Assembly (NCBI RefSeq): GCF_001955715.1
Contig: NZ_CP019239.1
Coordinates: 3,472,001 to 3,536,000 of the forward strand
Length of the DNA: 64,000 nt
From: Rhodoferax saidenbachensis
GTDB lineage: Bacteria; Pseudomonadota; Gammaproteobacteria; Burkholderiales; Burkholderiaceae_C
Direction of reading: 5' to 3'
Shown here: in pieces, positions 36,006-44,784 of the stretch
Position numbering within the stretch: position 1 is the first letter of the stretch
Layout: each line of letters opens with the position of its first letter
Made by a program: the position numbers and the translations under genes
The notes under the pieces: model-generated
Databases searched by the model: none
The model's input: only the letters and a program-made list of their open reading frames with translations
Told to the model about the DNA's origin: nothing

Positions 36006-36440
36006 ATGTTCAGCCCTTCCCAAGAAGACGTACGTCGATTTTTTTGCTCCACTTATGCCAAAGCCCGCACGGGTGTTGCACTGGAAGCTATTGAAACCAT
36101 AGCAGCGCAATGGATGGACGAGCACCCCGAGTACCACGCCGACTTTGCCGATGTGGATCTTGCACTGGCCACGATGTACGAAGCAACCGAAGGGCGCACC
36201 AATCCGTTTCTGCACCTCTCCATGCACCTGTCCATCAGCGAGCAGTGCAGCATTGACCAGCCGCGCGGCATCCGCCAGGCGGTGGAGCTTCTCACCCACA
36301 AGCGCAACTCGCTGCACCAAGCGCACCACGAGGCCATGGAGTGCTTGGGGCAAATGCTGTGGGAAAGCCAACGCGCAGGTCGCCCGCCGGACGGCGACGC
36401 CTACATCGCCTGCGTGCAGCGGCACGCGACCAAGGACTAA
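36006..36440 (+). CDS. DUF1841 family protein
   Basis: 144 aa. Conserved segments: MFSPSQEDVRRFF at the start, NPFLHLSMHLSISEQCSIDQPRGIR and LGQMLWESQRAGRPPDGDAYIACVQR. Function unknown. Residues ~23-37 may come from a degenerate repeat A copy. Ends in a strong bidirectional terminator. Confidence 0.9.
   Translation: MFSPSQEDVRRFFCSTYAKARTGVALEAIETIAAQWMDEHPEYHADFADVDLALATMYEATEGRTNPFLHLSMHLSISEQCSIDQPRGIRQAVELLTHKRNSLHQAHHEAMECLGQMLWESQRAGRPPDGDAYIACVQRHATKD
36061..36106 (-). repeat. Possible degenerate repeat A copy 7, inside the DUF1841 gene
   Basis: Minus strand GCTATGGTTTCAATAGCTTC and CAGTGCAACACCCGTGCGGG resemble the repeat. The protein segment TGVALEAIETIA fits the antisense frame, but chance or family conservation is possible. 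Confidence 0.3.
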
Positions 36441-36460
36441 ACCCCAGCGACCCAGAAAAT

Positions 36461-36490
36461 AAAAAAAGCCGCTTGTCAGCGGCTTTTTTT
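36461..36490. terminator. Bidirectional rho-independent terminator
   Basis: AAAAAAAGCCGC and GCGGCTTTTTTT form a long stem with loop TTGTCA. It ends the DUF1841 gene and cytochrome c4. Confidence 0.93.
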
Positions 36491-36506
36491 ATTGTCTGGG
36501 GAGCGC

Positions 36507-37172
36507 TCAGCGGAAGCGGCTTTCTGGCACCGTCTTGAGTTCTGTCGGCAAACGGCCCAGGTAGTTGGCCATTTCCTTGAGTTCTGCATTGGAGAACTGT
36601 TTGGCGACCCCACCCATCACGCCGTTGCTGCGGCCGATTTGTGCGTTGCCTTCTGTCTTGTAGGCCTTGAGTGCCACAAACAGATAGTCGCTGTGCTGGC
36701 CAGCGATCTTGGGGTAAGAAGGGTCAATCGGTTTGCTGAAACTATCACCGTGGCAGGAAGCACAGTTGCCCTTGGCGATCAGTTCTGCCGCCTTGCCTGT
36801 GGCAGCGAGGGCTGCGCCCAGAGGGGCCGCGCCTTCCACGGAACCGCTGGCGGCGTAGAAGGCCGACAAGTCTGCGATGTCCTGGTCACTCAGCGAGTCC
36901 GCAATGCCGCGCATGGACGGATGTTTGCGTTCACCTTTTTTGTAGGCATTCAACGCGGCAGTGATGTAGCCCGCGCCCTGCCCCGAAATTTTGGGGACCT
37001 TGTGGATCTCGGGGAAACTGGCCTGGTAACCCACGATGCCGTGGCAGCCAATACACATGGCCACTTTCTTCTCGCCAGCCTTGGCATCACCCTTGACCTC
37101 CTGCGCGTGGGCCGAAAAAGCGGTCACAGAAGCGACAAGCACAGCGGATAGGGACAACAGCAATTTGTTCAT
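36507..37172 (-). CDS. Cytochrome c4 (diheme)
   Basis: 221 aa with a signal peptide ending AFSAHAQ. Two class I heme domains: CIGCH (~residue 41) and CASCH (~137). A periplasmic diheme electron carrier, probably an electron donor to terminal oxidases. It belongs functionally to the aa3 oxidase encoded at 24-29 kb. Confidence 0.94.
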   Translation of the reverse strand: MNKLLLSLSAVLVASVTAFSAHAQEVKGDAKAGEKKVAMCIGCHGIVGYQASFPEIHKVPKISGQGAGYITAALNAYKKGERKHPSMRGIADSLSDQDIADLSAFYAASGSVEGAAPLGAALAATGKAAELIAKGNCASCHGDSFSKPIDPSYPKIAGQHSDYLFVALKAYKTEGNAQIGRSNGVMGGVAKQFSNAELKEMANYLGRLPTELKTVPESRFR

Positions 37173-37259
37173 TTTGCGAGGACAATCAGACGGTGATTGG
37201 TATAAAGCGACCGGGTCATTATATCGGCTACCTCCAACCTGCTAAGTCAATACTGCACC

Positions 37260-38114
37260 ATGAAATTCCACGGAACCAAGAACTACGTCGCTACCCAGGA
37301 CCTGATGCTGTCCGTCAATGCGGCCATTACGCTGCAGCGGCCCCTGCTGGTCAAGGGCGAACCCGGCACCGGAAAAACCATGCTGGCCGAGGAAGTGGCC
37401 CAGGCGCTGGACATGCCGCTGCTGCAGTGGCATATCAAATCCACGACCAAGGCGCAGCAGGGCCTGTACGAGTACGACGCGGTCAGCCGCCTGCGCGATT
37501 CGCAGCTCTCGGACATTGACGGCGGTGAGCGCGTCAAGGACATCCACAACTACATCGTCAAGGGCGTGTTGTGGCAAGCCTTCACGGCCGACAAGCCGGT
37601 GGCACTGCTGATTGACGAGATCGACAAGGCCGACATCGAGTTTCCCAACGACTTGTTGCGCGAAATCGACCGTATGGAGTTTTACTGCTACGAGACCCGC
37701 GAGCTGATCAAGGCCAAACACCGGCCGCTGGTCTTCATCACCTCCAACAACGAAAAGGAGCTGCCCGACGCATTTTTGCGCCGCTGCTTCTTCCACTACA
37801 TCAAGTTCCCCGATGCCGACACCATGAAAAGCATCGTGGAGGTGCATTTCCCCGGCCTCAAAAAAGAACTGCTCACCGCGGCCATGAAGACGTTTTATGA
37901 CGTGCGCAACCTGCCTGGCCTGAAGAAGAAGCCCTCCACCAGCGAACTGCTGGACTGGCTCAAACTGTTGCTGGCCGAAGACATTCCGCTCGAGGCCCTG
38001 CAAAGCAAGGACGACAAAATGGCCGTGCCGCCACTCGTGGGTGCGCTGCTGAAGAACGAACAGGACTCGACCCTGTTCGAGAAGCTGATGTTCATGCAAC
38101 GCCACAACCGCTAA
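37260..38114 (+). CDS. MoxR-type AAA+ ATPase
   Basis: 284 aa. Walker A GEPGTGKTML (~36-45), Walker B ALLIDEIDKAD (~120-130), sensor ITSNNEKELPDAFLRRCF. MoxR ATPases act as chaperones that mature metal or cofactor enzymes together with VWA proteins. A CoxE-type VWA gene lies 0.9 kb downstream with two small genes between. Confidence 0.94.
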   Translation: MKFHGTKNYVATQDLMLSVNAAITLQRPLLVKGEPGTGKTMLAEEVAQALDMPLLQWHIKSTTKAQQGLYEYDAVSRLRDSQLSDIDGGERVKDIHNYIVKGVLWQAFTADKPVALLIDEIDKADIEFPNDLLREIDRMEFYCYETRELIKAKHRPLVFITSNNEKELPDAFLRRCFFHYIKFPDADTMKSIVEVHFPGLKKELLTAAMKTFYDVRNLPGLKKKPSTSELLDWLKLLLAEDIPLEALQSKDDKMAVPPLVGALLKNEQDSTLFEKLMFMQRHNR

Positions 38115-38123
38115 GGACGGGCC

Positions 38124-38348
38124 ATGAACAAACTTTTCATTGAAGGTCTTGCCGATGCCATCGGTTTTGTGGGTGGCGCGCTGCTGGGTTTCTGGATTGG
38201 GCAAATGCTGGGCTGGGACATCTTTGCCCCGGGATACAGCAACGCCAGCATGGGCGGCATCCTGCTGGCCGGCTTGGGTGGTGGCGGTGGCTTGCACCTG
38301 GCCCGCCGCTGGCAGGCCGCACGCAACGCAGGCAAAAACGAGGAATAA
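38124..38348 (+). CDS. Small glycine-rich membrane protein
   Basis: 74 aa with two hydrophobic stretches, AIGFVGGALLGFWIGQMLGW and GGILLAGLGGGGG, and a basic C-terminus. I do not recognise a family. It sits 9 bp after moxR and 2 bp before the acetyltransferase gene, so it is probably translated as part of the module. Confidence 0.75.
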   Translation: MNKLFIEGLADAIGFVGGALLGFWIGQMLGWDIFAPGYSNASMGGILLAGLGGGGGLHLARRWQAARNAGKNEE

Positions 38349-38350
38349 AC

Positions 38351-38947
38351 ATGGCTTTTGTAGAGCCCGTCAAACTGTCCGCACGCGGCGTGGACCTGGT
38401 GCCGCTGACCCTGGACCACGAGGCCGGCCTGCGCGCAGCCGCCGCCGATGGCGAGTTGTGGAAGCTGCGCATCACCTCGGTGCCTGAGCCCGAACACACC
38501 CGCAAATACATCGAAGACGCGCTGGCCATGCGTGAAGCTGGCAATCGCTTTGCGTTTGCCGTGCTGGAGTCGGCCACCGGCAAGCTGCTGGGCTGCTCCA
38601 GTTACCACGACATCGTGCCCGCGGTGAAACGCGTAGAGATCGGCTGGACCTGGTACGGCCAAAGCAGCCAGCGCAGCCACGTCAACACCACGGCCAAGCT
38701 GCTGCTTCTGACACATGCGTTTGAAACCTTGGGCTGCCATGTGGTCGGCTGGCGCACGGACAACTTCAACTTCAAATCCCAGGCAGCCATTGAACGCCTG
38801 GGCGCCAGAAAAGACGGCGTGATCCGTGGCCACGCGCTGCGCCGCGACGGCACCATCCGCGACACCGTGATGTACAGCATGCGCAGCGGCGAATGGCCTG
38901 AGGCCAAGGCACAGTTGCTGTACCTGCTGGACAAGCCACGCGCCTGA
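38351..38947 (+). CDS. GNAT family N-acetyltransferase (RimJ/RimL-like)
   Basis: 198 aa. Acetyl-CoA fold of the RimL group: VDLVPLTLDHEAGLRAAAAD, RVEIGWTWYGQSSQRSHVNT and RTDNFNFKSQAAIERLGARKDG. The target is unknown. Second of two small genes between the MoxR and VWA genes. Confidence 0.9.
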   Translation: MAFVEPVKLSARGVDLVPLTLDHEAGLRAAAADGELWKLRITSVPEPEHTRKYIEDALAMREAGNRFAFAVLESATGKLLGCSSYHDIVPAVKRVEIGWTWYGQSSQRSHVNTTAKLLLLTHAFETLGCHVVGWRTDNFNFKSQAAIERLGARKDGVIRGHALRRDGTIRDTVMYSMRSGEWPEAKAQLLYLLDKPRA

Positions 38948-38961
38948 GGAGGCAGAGCTAT

Positions 38962-39036
38962 GAGCCCCCAAACTCACTTGCGTTCGTGGCCCCCCGAGGG
39001 GGCGCATGCCACCCTAGAGGCGGCTCGTCGGGAGGC
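38962..39036 (+). repeat. Repeat B copy 2
   Basis: GAGCCCCCAAACTCACTTGC, GGCCCCCCGAGGGGGCGCATGCC and GGCGGCTCGTCGGGAGGC. The GGAGG at the end doubles as the ribosome-binding site of the VWA gene that starts at 39042. Confidence 0.65.
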
Positions 39037-39041
39037 ATGAC

Positions 39042-40256
39042 ATGCTGCTGGATTTCTTCTACACCCTGCGCTCCGCCAAGCTGCCGGTCTCGGTCAAGGA
39101 ATACCTGACCCTGCTCGAAGCACTGCAAAAAGGTGTGGTTGGCCCCAACGCGCCAGACCCCGAAGACGATGCAGAGCCCAGCGGCTACAAGATTGACGAC
39201 TTCTACTACCTGAGCCGCACGTCGCTGGTGAAGGACGAGAAACACTACGACAAGTTCGACCGCGCCTTTGCCGCCTACTTCAAGGGCGTGGAGATGATTG
39301 CCGACTTCACCAAGGACATTCCACTGGAGTGGCTGCGCAAGAATTTGGAGCTGAACCTCAGCCCCGAAGAACTCGCCAAGATCCAAAAGATGGGCTGGGA
39401 CGAATTGATGGAAACCATCAAGAAGCGCCTGGAAGAGCAGAAGGAACGCCACGAAGGCGGCAGCAAGTGGATTGGCACAGGCGGGACCTCGCCGTTCGGC
39501 GCCAATGGGCAGAACCCGCAAGGTATCCGCATCGGGCAGGACAAGGGGCGCAACAAGAGCGCGGTCAAGGTCTGGGACCAGCGCGCCTACAAGGATTACG
39601 ACGACACCCAGGAGCTCGGCACGCGCAACATCAAGGTCGCGCTGCGCCGCCTGCGTAAGTTCGCGCGCGAGGGCCATGAAGACGAGCTGGATCTGGACGA
39701 AACCATCAGCCGCACAGCGGCCAACGCCGGCTACCTGGACATAAAGATGCGCCCCGAGCGGCACAACAACGTCAAAGTATTGCTGCTGATGGACGTGGGA
39801 GGCACGATGGACGAACACATCGCGCGTGTGGAAGAGTTGTTCAGCGCCACCAAGACCGAGTTCAAACACCTGGAGTTTTATTACTTCCACAACTGCGTCT
39901 ACGACTTCATGTGGAAGAACAACCGACGCCGCTTTGCCGAAAAGTTCGAGACCTGGGACATCATCCGCAAGTACAACAAAGACTACAAGCTGATCTTCGT
40001 GGGCGACGCCACCATGAGCCCTTACGAAATTTTGCAGCCCGGTGGCAGCGTGGAATACAACAACGAAGAAGCGGGCGCTGAATGGCTGCAGCGCCTGATC
40101 CACGCCTTCCCCAAATTCGCCTGGATCAACCCCGAGCCCCAAGGCGTCTGGCAATACCGCCAGAGCATCAGCGTCGTACAACAAATCATGCACAACCGCA
40201 TGTATCCGCTGACCCTCAAGGGCCTCGAAGAGGCCATGCGGCATCTCACCAAATAG
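39042..40256 (+). CDS. VWA domain protein, CoxE-like
   Basis: 404 aa. An N-terminal helical region (LDFFYTLRSAKLPVSVKEYL) and a C-terminal von Willebrand factor A domain whose metal site is VLLLMDVGGTMDEH, the variant form of DxSxS seen in CoxE-like proteins. Works with MoxR ATPases in maturation complexes; the client is unknown here. Its ribosome-binding site lies in repeat B. Confidence 0.9.
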   Translation: MLLDFFYTLRSAKLPVSVKEYLTLLEALQKGVVGPNAPDPEDDAEPSGYKIDDFYYLSRTSLVKDEKHYDKFDRAFAAYFKGVEMIADFTKDIPLEWLRKNLELNLSPEELAKIQKMGWDELMETIKKRLEEQKERHEGGSKWIGTGGTSPFGANGQNPQGIRIGQDKGRNKSAVKVWDQRAYKDYDDTQELGTRNIKVALRRLRKFAREGHEDELDLDETISRTAANAGYLDIKMRPERHNNVKVLLLMDVGGTMDEHIARVEELFSATKTEFKHLEFYYFHNCVYDFMWKNNRRRFAEKFETWDIIRKYNKDYKLIFVGDATMSPYEILQPGGSVEYNNEEAGAEWLQRLIHAFPKFAWINPEPQGVWQYRQSISVVQQIMHNRMYPLTLKGLEEAMRHLTK

Positions 40257-40289
40257 CGCCAGAGTCGGCCCTTACAATTCCGGGGCTCT

Positions 40290-40364
40290 GTCTCCGTAGT
40301 TCAATGGATAGAACGGCCCCCTCCTAAGGGGCAGATACAGGTTCGATTCCTGTCGGGGGCACCA
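40290..40364 (+). tRNA. tRNA-Arg (anticodon CCT)
   Basis: 75 nt, CCA encoded. Acceptor GTCTCCG pairs with CGGGGGC (with two G-T pairs); anticodon stem GCCCC/GGGGC with loop CTCCTAA gives CCT, reading AGG; T-loop GTTCGATTC. Stands alone between the VWA gene and a DUF3309 gene. Confidence 0.97.
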
Positions 40365-40504
40365 TTCCATCCATCCGAACGTGCGCCAACGCACCGACCG
40401 GCCCCCTTGATTGCCCGAAGCTTGGGCCACACGACGCAACACGTCGCCGTGATTAGCGTGATCTCCAACGACACGCCAAGCCTATTCACTTCAAGGAGCG
40501 CTCC

Positions 40505-40663
40505 ATGAGTCTCGGAACCATACTGCTGATTATTCTTATCCTGTTCTTGGTGGGCGCACTACCCACCTGGCCGCACAGCCGAAGCTGGGGGTACGGGCCT
40601 ACTGGCGGACTCGGGCTGGTTGTCCTCATCCTGGTCATTCTTTTGGTGATGGGGCGGATTTAG
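40505..40663 (+). CDS. DUF3309-like small membrane protein
   Basis: 52 aa: MSLGTILLIILILFLVGALP, then TWPHSRSWGYGPTGGLG and a second hydrophobic helix. Matches the short DUF3309 proteins (two helices around a WPxSRxWGY loop). AGGAGCG lies upstream of the start. The 3' end overlaps plsC by 4 bp. Confidence 0.85.
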   Translation: MSLGTILLIILILFLVGALPTWPHSRSWGYGPTGGLGLVVLILVILLVMGRI

Positions 40664-41400
40664 GCCTGCGCGCGCATCTGCGTAATGGTCTCGTGCAAAT
40701 CGGCGGCCCAGGCGCGGCGGTCGCGACCTTCTGCCGATTGCGGATCGCCAAAGCGCACGACGGCAACCAGATCCTGTGTGCACAACGTGCGCCACAAGGA
40801 GCCAAGCAGGGTGTCGGCTCCAACATAACAGGGCGCAAAACTCTGTGCGCCCGTCACGCCATCCATGAAATGCAGCGCGACCGGATGGATGGGCGCGTGG
40901 GCCGAGATGGCGGCTTGCAGCAGGTTGGCGTGAAAAGGCAGCAACGCAACACCGTCACCGGTGGTGCCTTCTGGAAAAACCGCAAGAATATCGCCCGCCT
41001 GCAGGCGCTCGGCCATGTGGTGGACCACGCGCATGGCATCGCGGCGCGACTCACGTTCGATGTAGAGCGTGCCCGCGCCGGTGGCCAGTATTCCGACGAT
41101 AGGCCAGTGCTGTACGTCAGCCTTGGAGATAAAGCGGCAGTGGCGTGCTGCGTGCATCACCACAATATCCAGCCAGGAGATATGGTTGGCGGCCAGCAGC
41201 ACCGGACCGGTTTCAGGGGGCTGCCCCTCCACTACCAATTTGATAGCTAACCGCGCAAGCATGGCGCGGGCCCAGACCTGAACAGCCGCATTTTTTTCGG
41301 CCTGCGAGAGGTGTGAGAAGTTGAAGCGGATGGTCCACGCCCCCACCAACACGTGTACGGTCACGCGACACAGTCGCCAACAAGCGCGTAACTGCTTCAT
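40660..41400 (-). CDS. 1-acyl-sn-glycerol-3-phosphate acyltransferase (PlsC-like)
   Basis: 246 aa from the ATG at 41400; a GTG at 41406 is the alternative. One N-terminal membrane segment; the catalytic HX4D is in AANHISWLD and the substrate motif FPEGTTGDG is at about residue 140. It makes phosphatidic acid or acylates lysolipids. It lies 15 bp after pyrC' on the same strand. Confidence 0.9.
   Translation of the reverse strand: MKQLRACWRLCRVTVHVLVGAWTIRFNFSHLSQAEKNAAVQVWARAMLARLAIKLVVEGQPPETGPVLLAANHISWLDIVVMHAARHCRFISKADVQHWPIVGILATGAGTLYIERESRRDAMRVVHHMAERLQAGDILAVFPEGTTGDGVALLPFHANLLQAAISAHAPIHPVALHFMDGVTGAQSFAPCYVGADTLLGSLWRTLCTQDLVAVVRFGDPQSAEGRDRRAWAADLHETITQMRAQA
41233..41262 (+). 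repeat. Possible partial repeat A copy 8, inside plsC
   Basis: CAATTTGATAGCTAACCGCG followed by CAAGC resembles the first half of the repeat. PlsC reads it as ARLAIKLVV. Too short for certainty. Confidence 0.3.
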
Positions 41401-41415
41401 GCCCACGCTTGCCCG

Positions 41416-42696
41416 TCAAGCCTGGTAGGCAAGGTGCCCGCCGACCAGCGTGGCACGGACGCGCCCGGGCAGCTCCAGCCCGCCAAAGGGGGTGTGGCGC
41501 CCCTGGCTGCGCAGTGCAGCGGGCTCTACCGTCCAGGTGGCCTGCGGGTCGAACACACAGATGTCCGCCTCGCCACCCACGACCAATTGCCCGGCGGTGC
41601 CCAGCGCGGCACCCAGCACACCGGCAGGTGCACTGGTCACGGCGGCCAACGCGCGCGGCAACGGTACATTCGCGTCCTGCGCCCACTTGAGGGTCAGGCT
41701 CAGCAGCAACTCCAGCCCAGTCGCACCCGGCTCGGCTTCGGCGAAAGGCAATGCCTTTTCGTCTTCGCTCACAGGCGTGTGGTCCGACACCAGCGCATCA
41801 ATCGTTCCGTCGGCCAGACCGGCACGCAATGCATCGCGGTCGCGCTGCTGGCGCAGTGGTGGCGTCAGGCGCATGCGGCTGTCAAAGTAGCCCATGTCCA
41901 TGTCGGTCAGGTGCAGGGAATTGATGCTGACGTCGCAGCTGATGGGCAGACCGTCGGCCTTGGCCTGGCGCACCAGGGCCACACCGGCCGCGCTGCTCAG
42001 GCGGCACAGGTGCACACGCGCACCGGTGGCACGCACCAGCTCAAAGATGGTGTGCAGCGCAATGGTTTCTGCCGCCACGGGAATGCCCGACAGGCCCATG
42101 CGCGTGGCCAGCGGACCGCTGGCCGCCACGCCTTTGCCCAGGTGCAGCTCCTGCGGACGCAGCCACACGGCATAACCAAAGGTGCTGGCGTACTGCAGCG
42201 CGCGCTGCAGTACCTGGGTGTTGGCCAGCGGCACTTCGGCCTGGCTGAAAGCCACACAACCCGCCTGAGTGAGTTGCAGCATTTCGGTCAGCACTTCGCC
42301 CTGCAAACCACGGGTGAGTGCACCCAGGGGGTACACACGCGACTGGTTCAGTGTCTTGGCACGGTAACGCAGCATTTCCACCAGCCCGGCTTCATCGAGC
42401 ACCGGGTCGGTGTCGGGCGGGCAGACCACGCTGGTCACACCGCCGGCCACCGCAGCGGCCAGTTCGGACGCCAACATGCCTTCGTGCTCATGGCCGGGCT
42501 CGCGCAGGCGCACCGACAAATCCACCAGACCGGGCAAAACGATGCAGCCCGTAGCGTCAATCACGGTATCCGGCTGGAAGTCAGACGCTATATTTTTAAT
42601 AGCTGCTACCGCACTCCCCACAAGGGCTACGTCGGATTTTTCATCCAAACCACTGGCAGGATTGATCACCCGGCCACCTTTGATCAAAGTTCTCAT
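41416..42696 (-). CDS. Dihydroorotase-like protein PyrC' (lacks metal site)
   Basis: 426 aa. Amidohydrolase fold of the type I dihydroorotase group (LPGLVDLSVRLREPGHEHEG, TDPVLDEAG, SDHTPVSEDEKALPFAEAEPG). The first metal motif, normally HxH before LREPG, reads SVR, so the zinc site is broken. Such inactive dihydroorotases (PyrC', PyrX) are structural partners of PyrB. It follows pyrB on the same strand, which supports this. Residues ~20-43 are encoded by repeat A copy 9. Confidence 0.88.
   Translation of the reverse strand: MRTLIKGGRVINPASGLDEKSDVALVGSAVAAIKNIASDFQPDTVIDATGCIVLPGLVDLSVRLREPGHEHEGMLASELAAAVAGGVTSVVCPPDTDPVLDEAGLVEMLRYRAKTLNQSRVYPLGALTRGLQGEVLTEMLQLTQAGCVAFSQAEVPLANTQVLQRALQYASTFGYAVWLRPQELHLGKGVAASGPLATRMGLSGIPVAAETIALHTIFELVRATGARVHLCRLSSAAGVALVRQAKADGLPISCDVSINSLHLTDMDMGYFDSRMRLTPPLRQQRDRDALRAGLADGTIDALVSDHTPVSEDEKALPFAEAEPGATGLELLLSLTLKWAQDANVPLPRALAAVTSAPAGVLGAALGTAGQLVVGGEADICVFDPQATWTVEPAALRSQGRHTPFGGLELPGRVRATLVGGHLAYQA
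42586..42640 (+). repeat. Repeat A copy 9, inside pyrC' (antisense)
   Basis: CGCTATATTTTTAATAGCTG, CTACCGCACTCCCCACAAGG and GCTACGTCGGATTTT match the repeat. PyrC' reads it as SDVALVGSAVAAIKNIAS, in the antisense frame shared with copies 2 and 5. It lies where the N-terminal beta-sandwich is expected. Confidence 0.7.
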
Positions 42697-42740
42697 AATT
42701 TGCTTTCCACCAATTCAGTCGCCTGCGAAATGACAATTCC

Positions 42741-42812
42741 GCGCCGGGCCGCCCCAAGCGGAATTAGCCCCCTCGGGGGGCAGCGACCCGCGTGGCGGCG
42801 GAGCGTGGGGGC
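42741..42812 (-). repeat. Repeat B copy 3
   Basis: GCGCCGGGCCGCCCCAAGCG, TAGCCCCCTCGGGGGGCAGC and GACCCGCGTGGCGGCGGAGC match copy 1 in reverse orientation. It lies between pyrB and pyrC'. Confidence 0.8.
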
Positions 42813-42817
42813 CACAT

Positions 42818-43780
42818 TCATGCTTCATTCCCCGCCACGATGCTCATCACCGCCATGCGTACTGCGATGCCGAAAGTGACTTGCGGCAGCACCACGCTTT
42901 GCTTGCCATCGACCACTGCCGAATCAATCTCGACCCCGCGGTTGATGGGGCCAGGGTGCATCACGATGGCGTCGCTCTTGGCCAGTTGCAGCTTCTCGGG
43001 CGTCAGGCCATAACTCTTGAAGAACTCGTGGCTGGAGGGCAGCAGTGCGCCGCTCATACGTTCGTTCTGCAGGCGCAACATGATGATGACGTCGGCATCC
43101 TTGATGCCCTCTTCCAGCGTGTGGCACACGCGCACGCCCATTTGCGCCATATCCGAAGGCACCAGGGTCTTGGGGCCGACAACGCGCACTTCGGCACAGC
43201 CCAGTGTGGTGAGCGCATGGATGTCGGAACGTGCCACACGCGAGTGCAACACGTCGCCCACGATGGCCACCGTGAGGTTGCTGAAGTCTTTCTTGAAATG
43301 CCGGATGGTGAACATGTCCAGCAGCCCCTGCGTGGGGTGGGCGTGGCGCCCGTCACCAGCGTTGATCACATGCACATGCGGTGCCACGTGCTGGGCAATC
43401 AGGTAGGGTGCACCCGACTCGCTGTGGCGCACGACGAACATGTCTGCCGCCATCGCGCTCAGGTTGGCGATGGTGTCCAGCAGCGACTCGCCTTTGGAGG
43501 CGCTGGAGCGCGCGATGTCCAGATTGATCACGTCCGCTGACAGGCGCGTGGCAGCGATCTCGAAGGTGGTGCGGGTGCGCGTGCTGTTCTCAAAGAACAG
43601 GTTGAAAACGCTCTTGCCGCGCAACAGCGGCACCTTCTTCACCTCACGGTCATTGACCGAGACGAAGTTGGTAGCAGTGTCCAGGATGTGGGTGAGGATG
43701 CTTTTGGGCAGGCCTTCCACCGATAACAGATGGATCAGCTCGCCGTTTTTGTTGAGTTGGGGATTGCGTTTGTAGAACAT
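42818..43780 (-). CDS. pyrB: Aspartate carbamoyltransferase, catalytic subunit
   Basis: 320 aa. Second step of pyrimidine synthesis. Carbamoyl-phosphate site [12 protein letters not shown] (~52-63), [13 protein letters not shown] and the loop [13 protein letters not shown] are all present. It sits in a pyrR-pyrB-pyrC' run; without a PyrI partner, the inactive dihydroorotase probably completes the enzyme. Confidence 0.97.
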   Translation of the reverse strand: MFYKRNPQLNKNGELIHLLSVEGLPKSILTHILDTATNFVSVNDREVKKVPLLRGKSVFNLFFENSTRTRTTFEIAATRLSADVINLDIARSSASKGESLLDTIANLSAMAADMFVVRHSESGAPYLIAQHVAPHVHVINAGDGRHAHPTQGLLDMFTIRHFKKDFSNLTVAIVGDVLHSRVARSDIHALTTLGCAEVRVVGPKTLVPSDMAQMGVRVCHTLEEGIKDADVIIMLRLQNERMSGALLPSSHEFFKSYGLTPEKLQLAKSDAIVMHPGPINRGVEIDSAVVDGKQSVVLPQVTFGIAVRMAVMSIVAGNEA

Positions 43781-43792
43781 GCTTAGGCCTTC

Positions 43793-43866
43793 CGCCGGGC
43801 CGTCCCAAGGGAGGCCTGCGCCCCTTTGGGGGGCAGTGAATACACGAAGTGGTGAACGTGGGGGCT
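43793..43866 (-). repeat. Repeat B copy 4 (diverged)
   Basis: CCGCCGGGCCGTCCCAAGGG, GCGCCCCTTTGGGGGGCAGT and AACGTGGGGGCTC correspond to the blocks of copy 3. It lies between pyrR and pyrB. Confidence 0.6.
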
Positions 43867-44366
43867 CATTCCATTTCCTTCACGTCGAAGCTGAATACAC
43901 CCGTATCGCTACGCGCCAGCGCCAGTGACTGCTTGGCTCCCAGCGTGACACGCGCCGCCGCAAAGTCGGCCTGCACCGGAAGCTCACGTCCACCACGGTC
44001 TACCAGCACAGCAAGACGCACATTGCCAGGGCGGCCGTAATCAAAAAGTTCGTTCAGTACCGCGCGGATGGTGCGTCCGGTGTAAAGCACGTCATCCAGC
44101 ACCAGGATGTCGGCGCCGTTCACATCGAACGGGATATGGGTTTGCCCGCCATTGGACAGGCCGCGTTGTGCAAAGTCATCACGGTGCATGGCCGAAGAAA
44201 TGCTGCCGGCCTTGCCGGGCAGTTGCAGGTCCGCCTGCAGCCGTTCGGCCAACCAGGCACCGCCTGAGGTGATGCCGACCAATTTGGTATCCGCATGGCA
44301 TAACTGTCGCACACCGCGCAGCAGTTCGCGGTACAACGCCTCTGCATCCAAAGTTAACGTACTCAC
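43866..44366 (-). CDS. pyrR: PyrR, uracil phosphoribosyltransferase/pyr regulator
   Basis: 166 aa, GTG start overlapping the ruvX stop (GTGA). Type I PRTase fold with the PRPP loop [17 protein letters not shown]. In Firmicutes PyrR attenuates pyr transcription; in proteobacteria it is often chiefly an enzyme. I see no clear PyrR-type anti-antiterminator in the spacer before pyrB, which is repeat B. Confidence 0.93.
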   Translation of the reverse strand: MSTLTLDAEALYRELLRGVRQLCHADTKLVGITSGGAWLAERLQADLQLPGKAGSISSAMHRDDFAQRGLSNGGQTHIPFDVNGADILVLDDVLYTGRTIRAVLNELFDYGRPGNVRLAVLVDRGGRELPVQADFAAARVTLGAKQSLALARSDTGVFSFDVKEME

Positions 44367-44779
44367 GCCAAACTCCTTAAAAACTGTTCCAGAATAATGC
44401 AGGCCGATGCTGCGTCGGCATCCTTGGCCCCGGAGGCAATCGCCTCTGTGGTGCTGTAACGCTCATCCACCTCAAACACCTGCAGGCCGAAGCGGCCATG
44501 CAACTGGCGGCCGAATTTTTTGGCGCGTGCGGTGTTTTCATGCGGTGCGCCGTCCGGGTGGTAAGGCACGCCGATCACGATGGCGTCGGGTTGCCATTCC
44601 TTGATGCGCTGCGCAATCTGCACAAAACGCGCGTCGCCTTCGGCATGGATCGAGCCCTGCGGCTGGGCGGTGCCCAGAATGCGGTTGCCCACCGCGACAC
44701 CGGTGCGTTTCAGGCCGAAGTCGAATGCAATAAAACTGGTCCATGTCGCGGGCACTGCCACCAACGACTGCTGGTTCAC
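44363..44779 (-). CDS. ruvX: Holliday junction resolvase-like RuvX (YqgF)
   Basis: 138 aa, GTG start at 44779. RNase H-like fold: FIAFDFGLKRTGVAVGN (first Asp), VIGVPYHPDG, VDERYSTTEA and KDADAASACIILEQFL. Implicated in rRNA processing and recombination. Usual neighbour of algH (upstream) and pyrR. Confidence 0.94.
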   Translation of the reverse strand: MNQQSLVAVPATWTSFIAFDFGLKRTGVAVGNRILGTAQPQGSIHAEGDARFVQIAQRIKEWQPDAIVIGVPYHPDGAPHENTARAKKFGRQLHGRFGLQVFEVDERYSTTEAIASGAKDADAASACIILEQFLRSLA

Positions 44780-44784
44780 AGGAA

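Noticed and set aside
43781..43865. PyrR-type attenuator before pyrB
   Set aside because: The hairpins there are explained by repeat B, and no T-tract or anti-antiterminator is visible.
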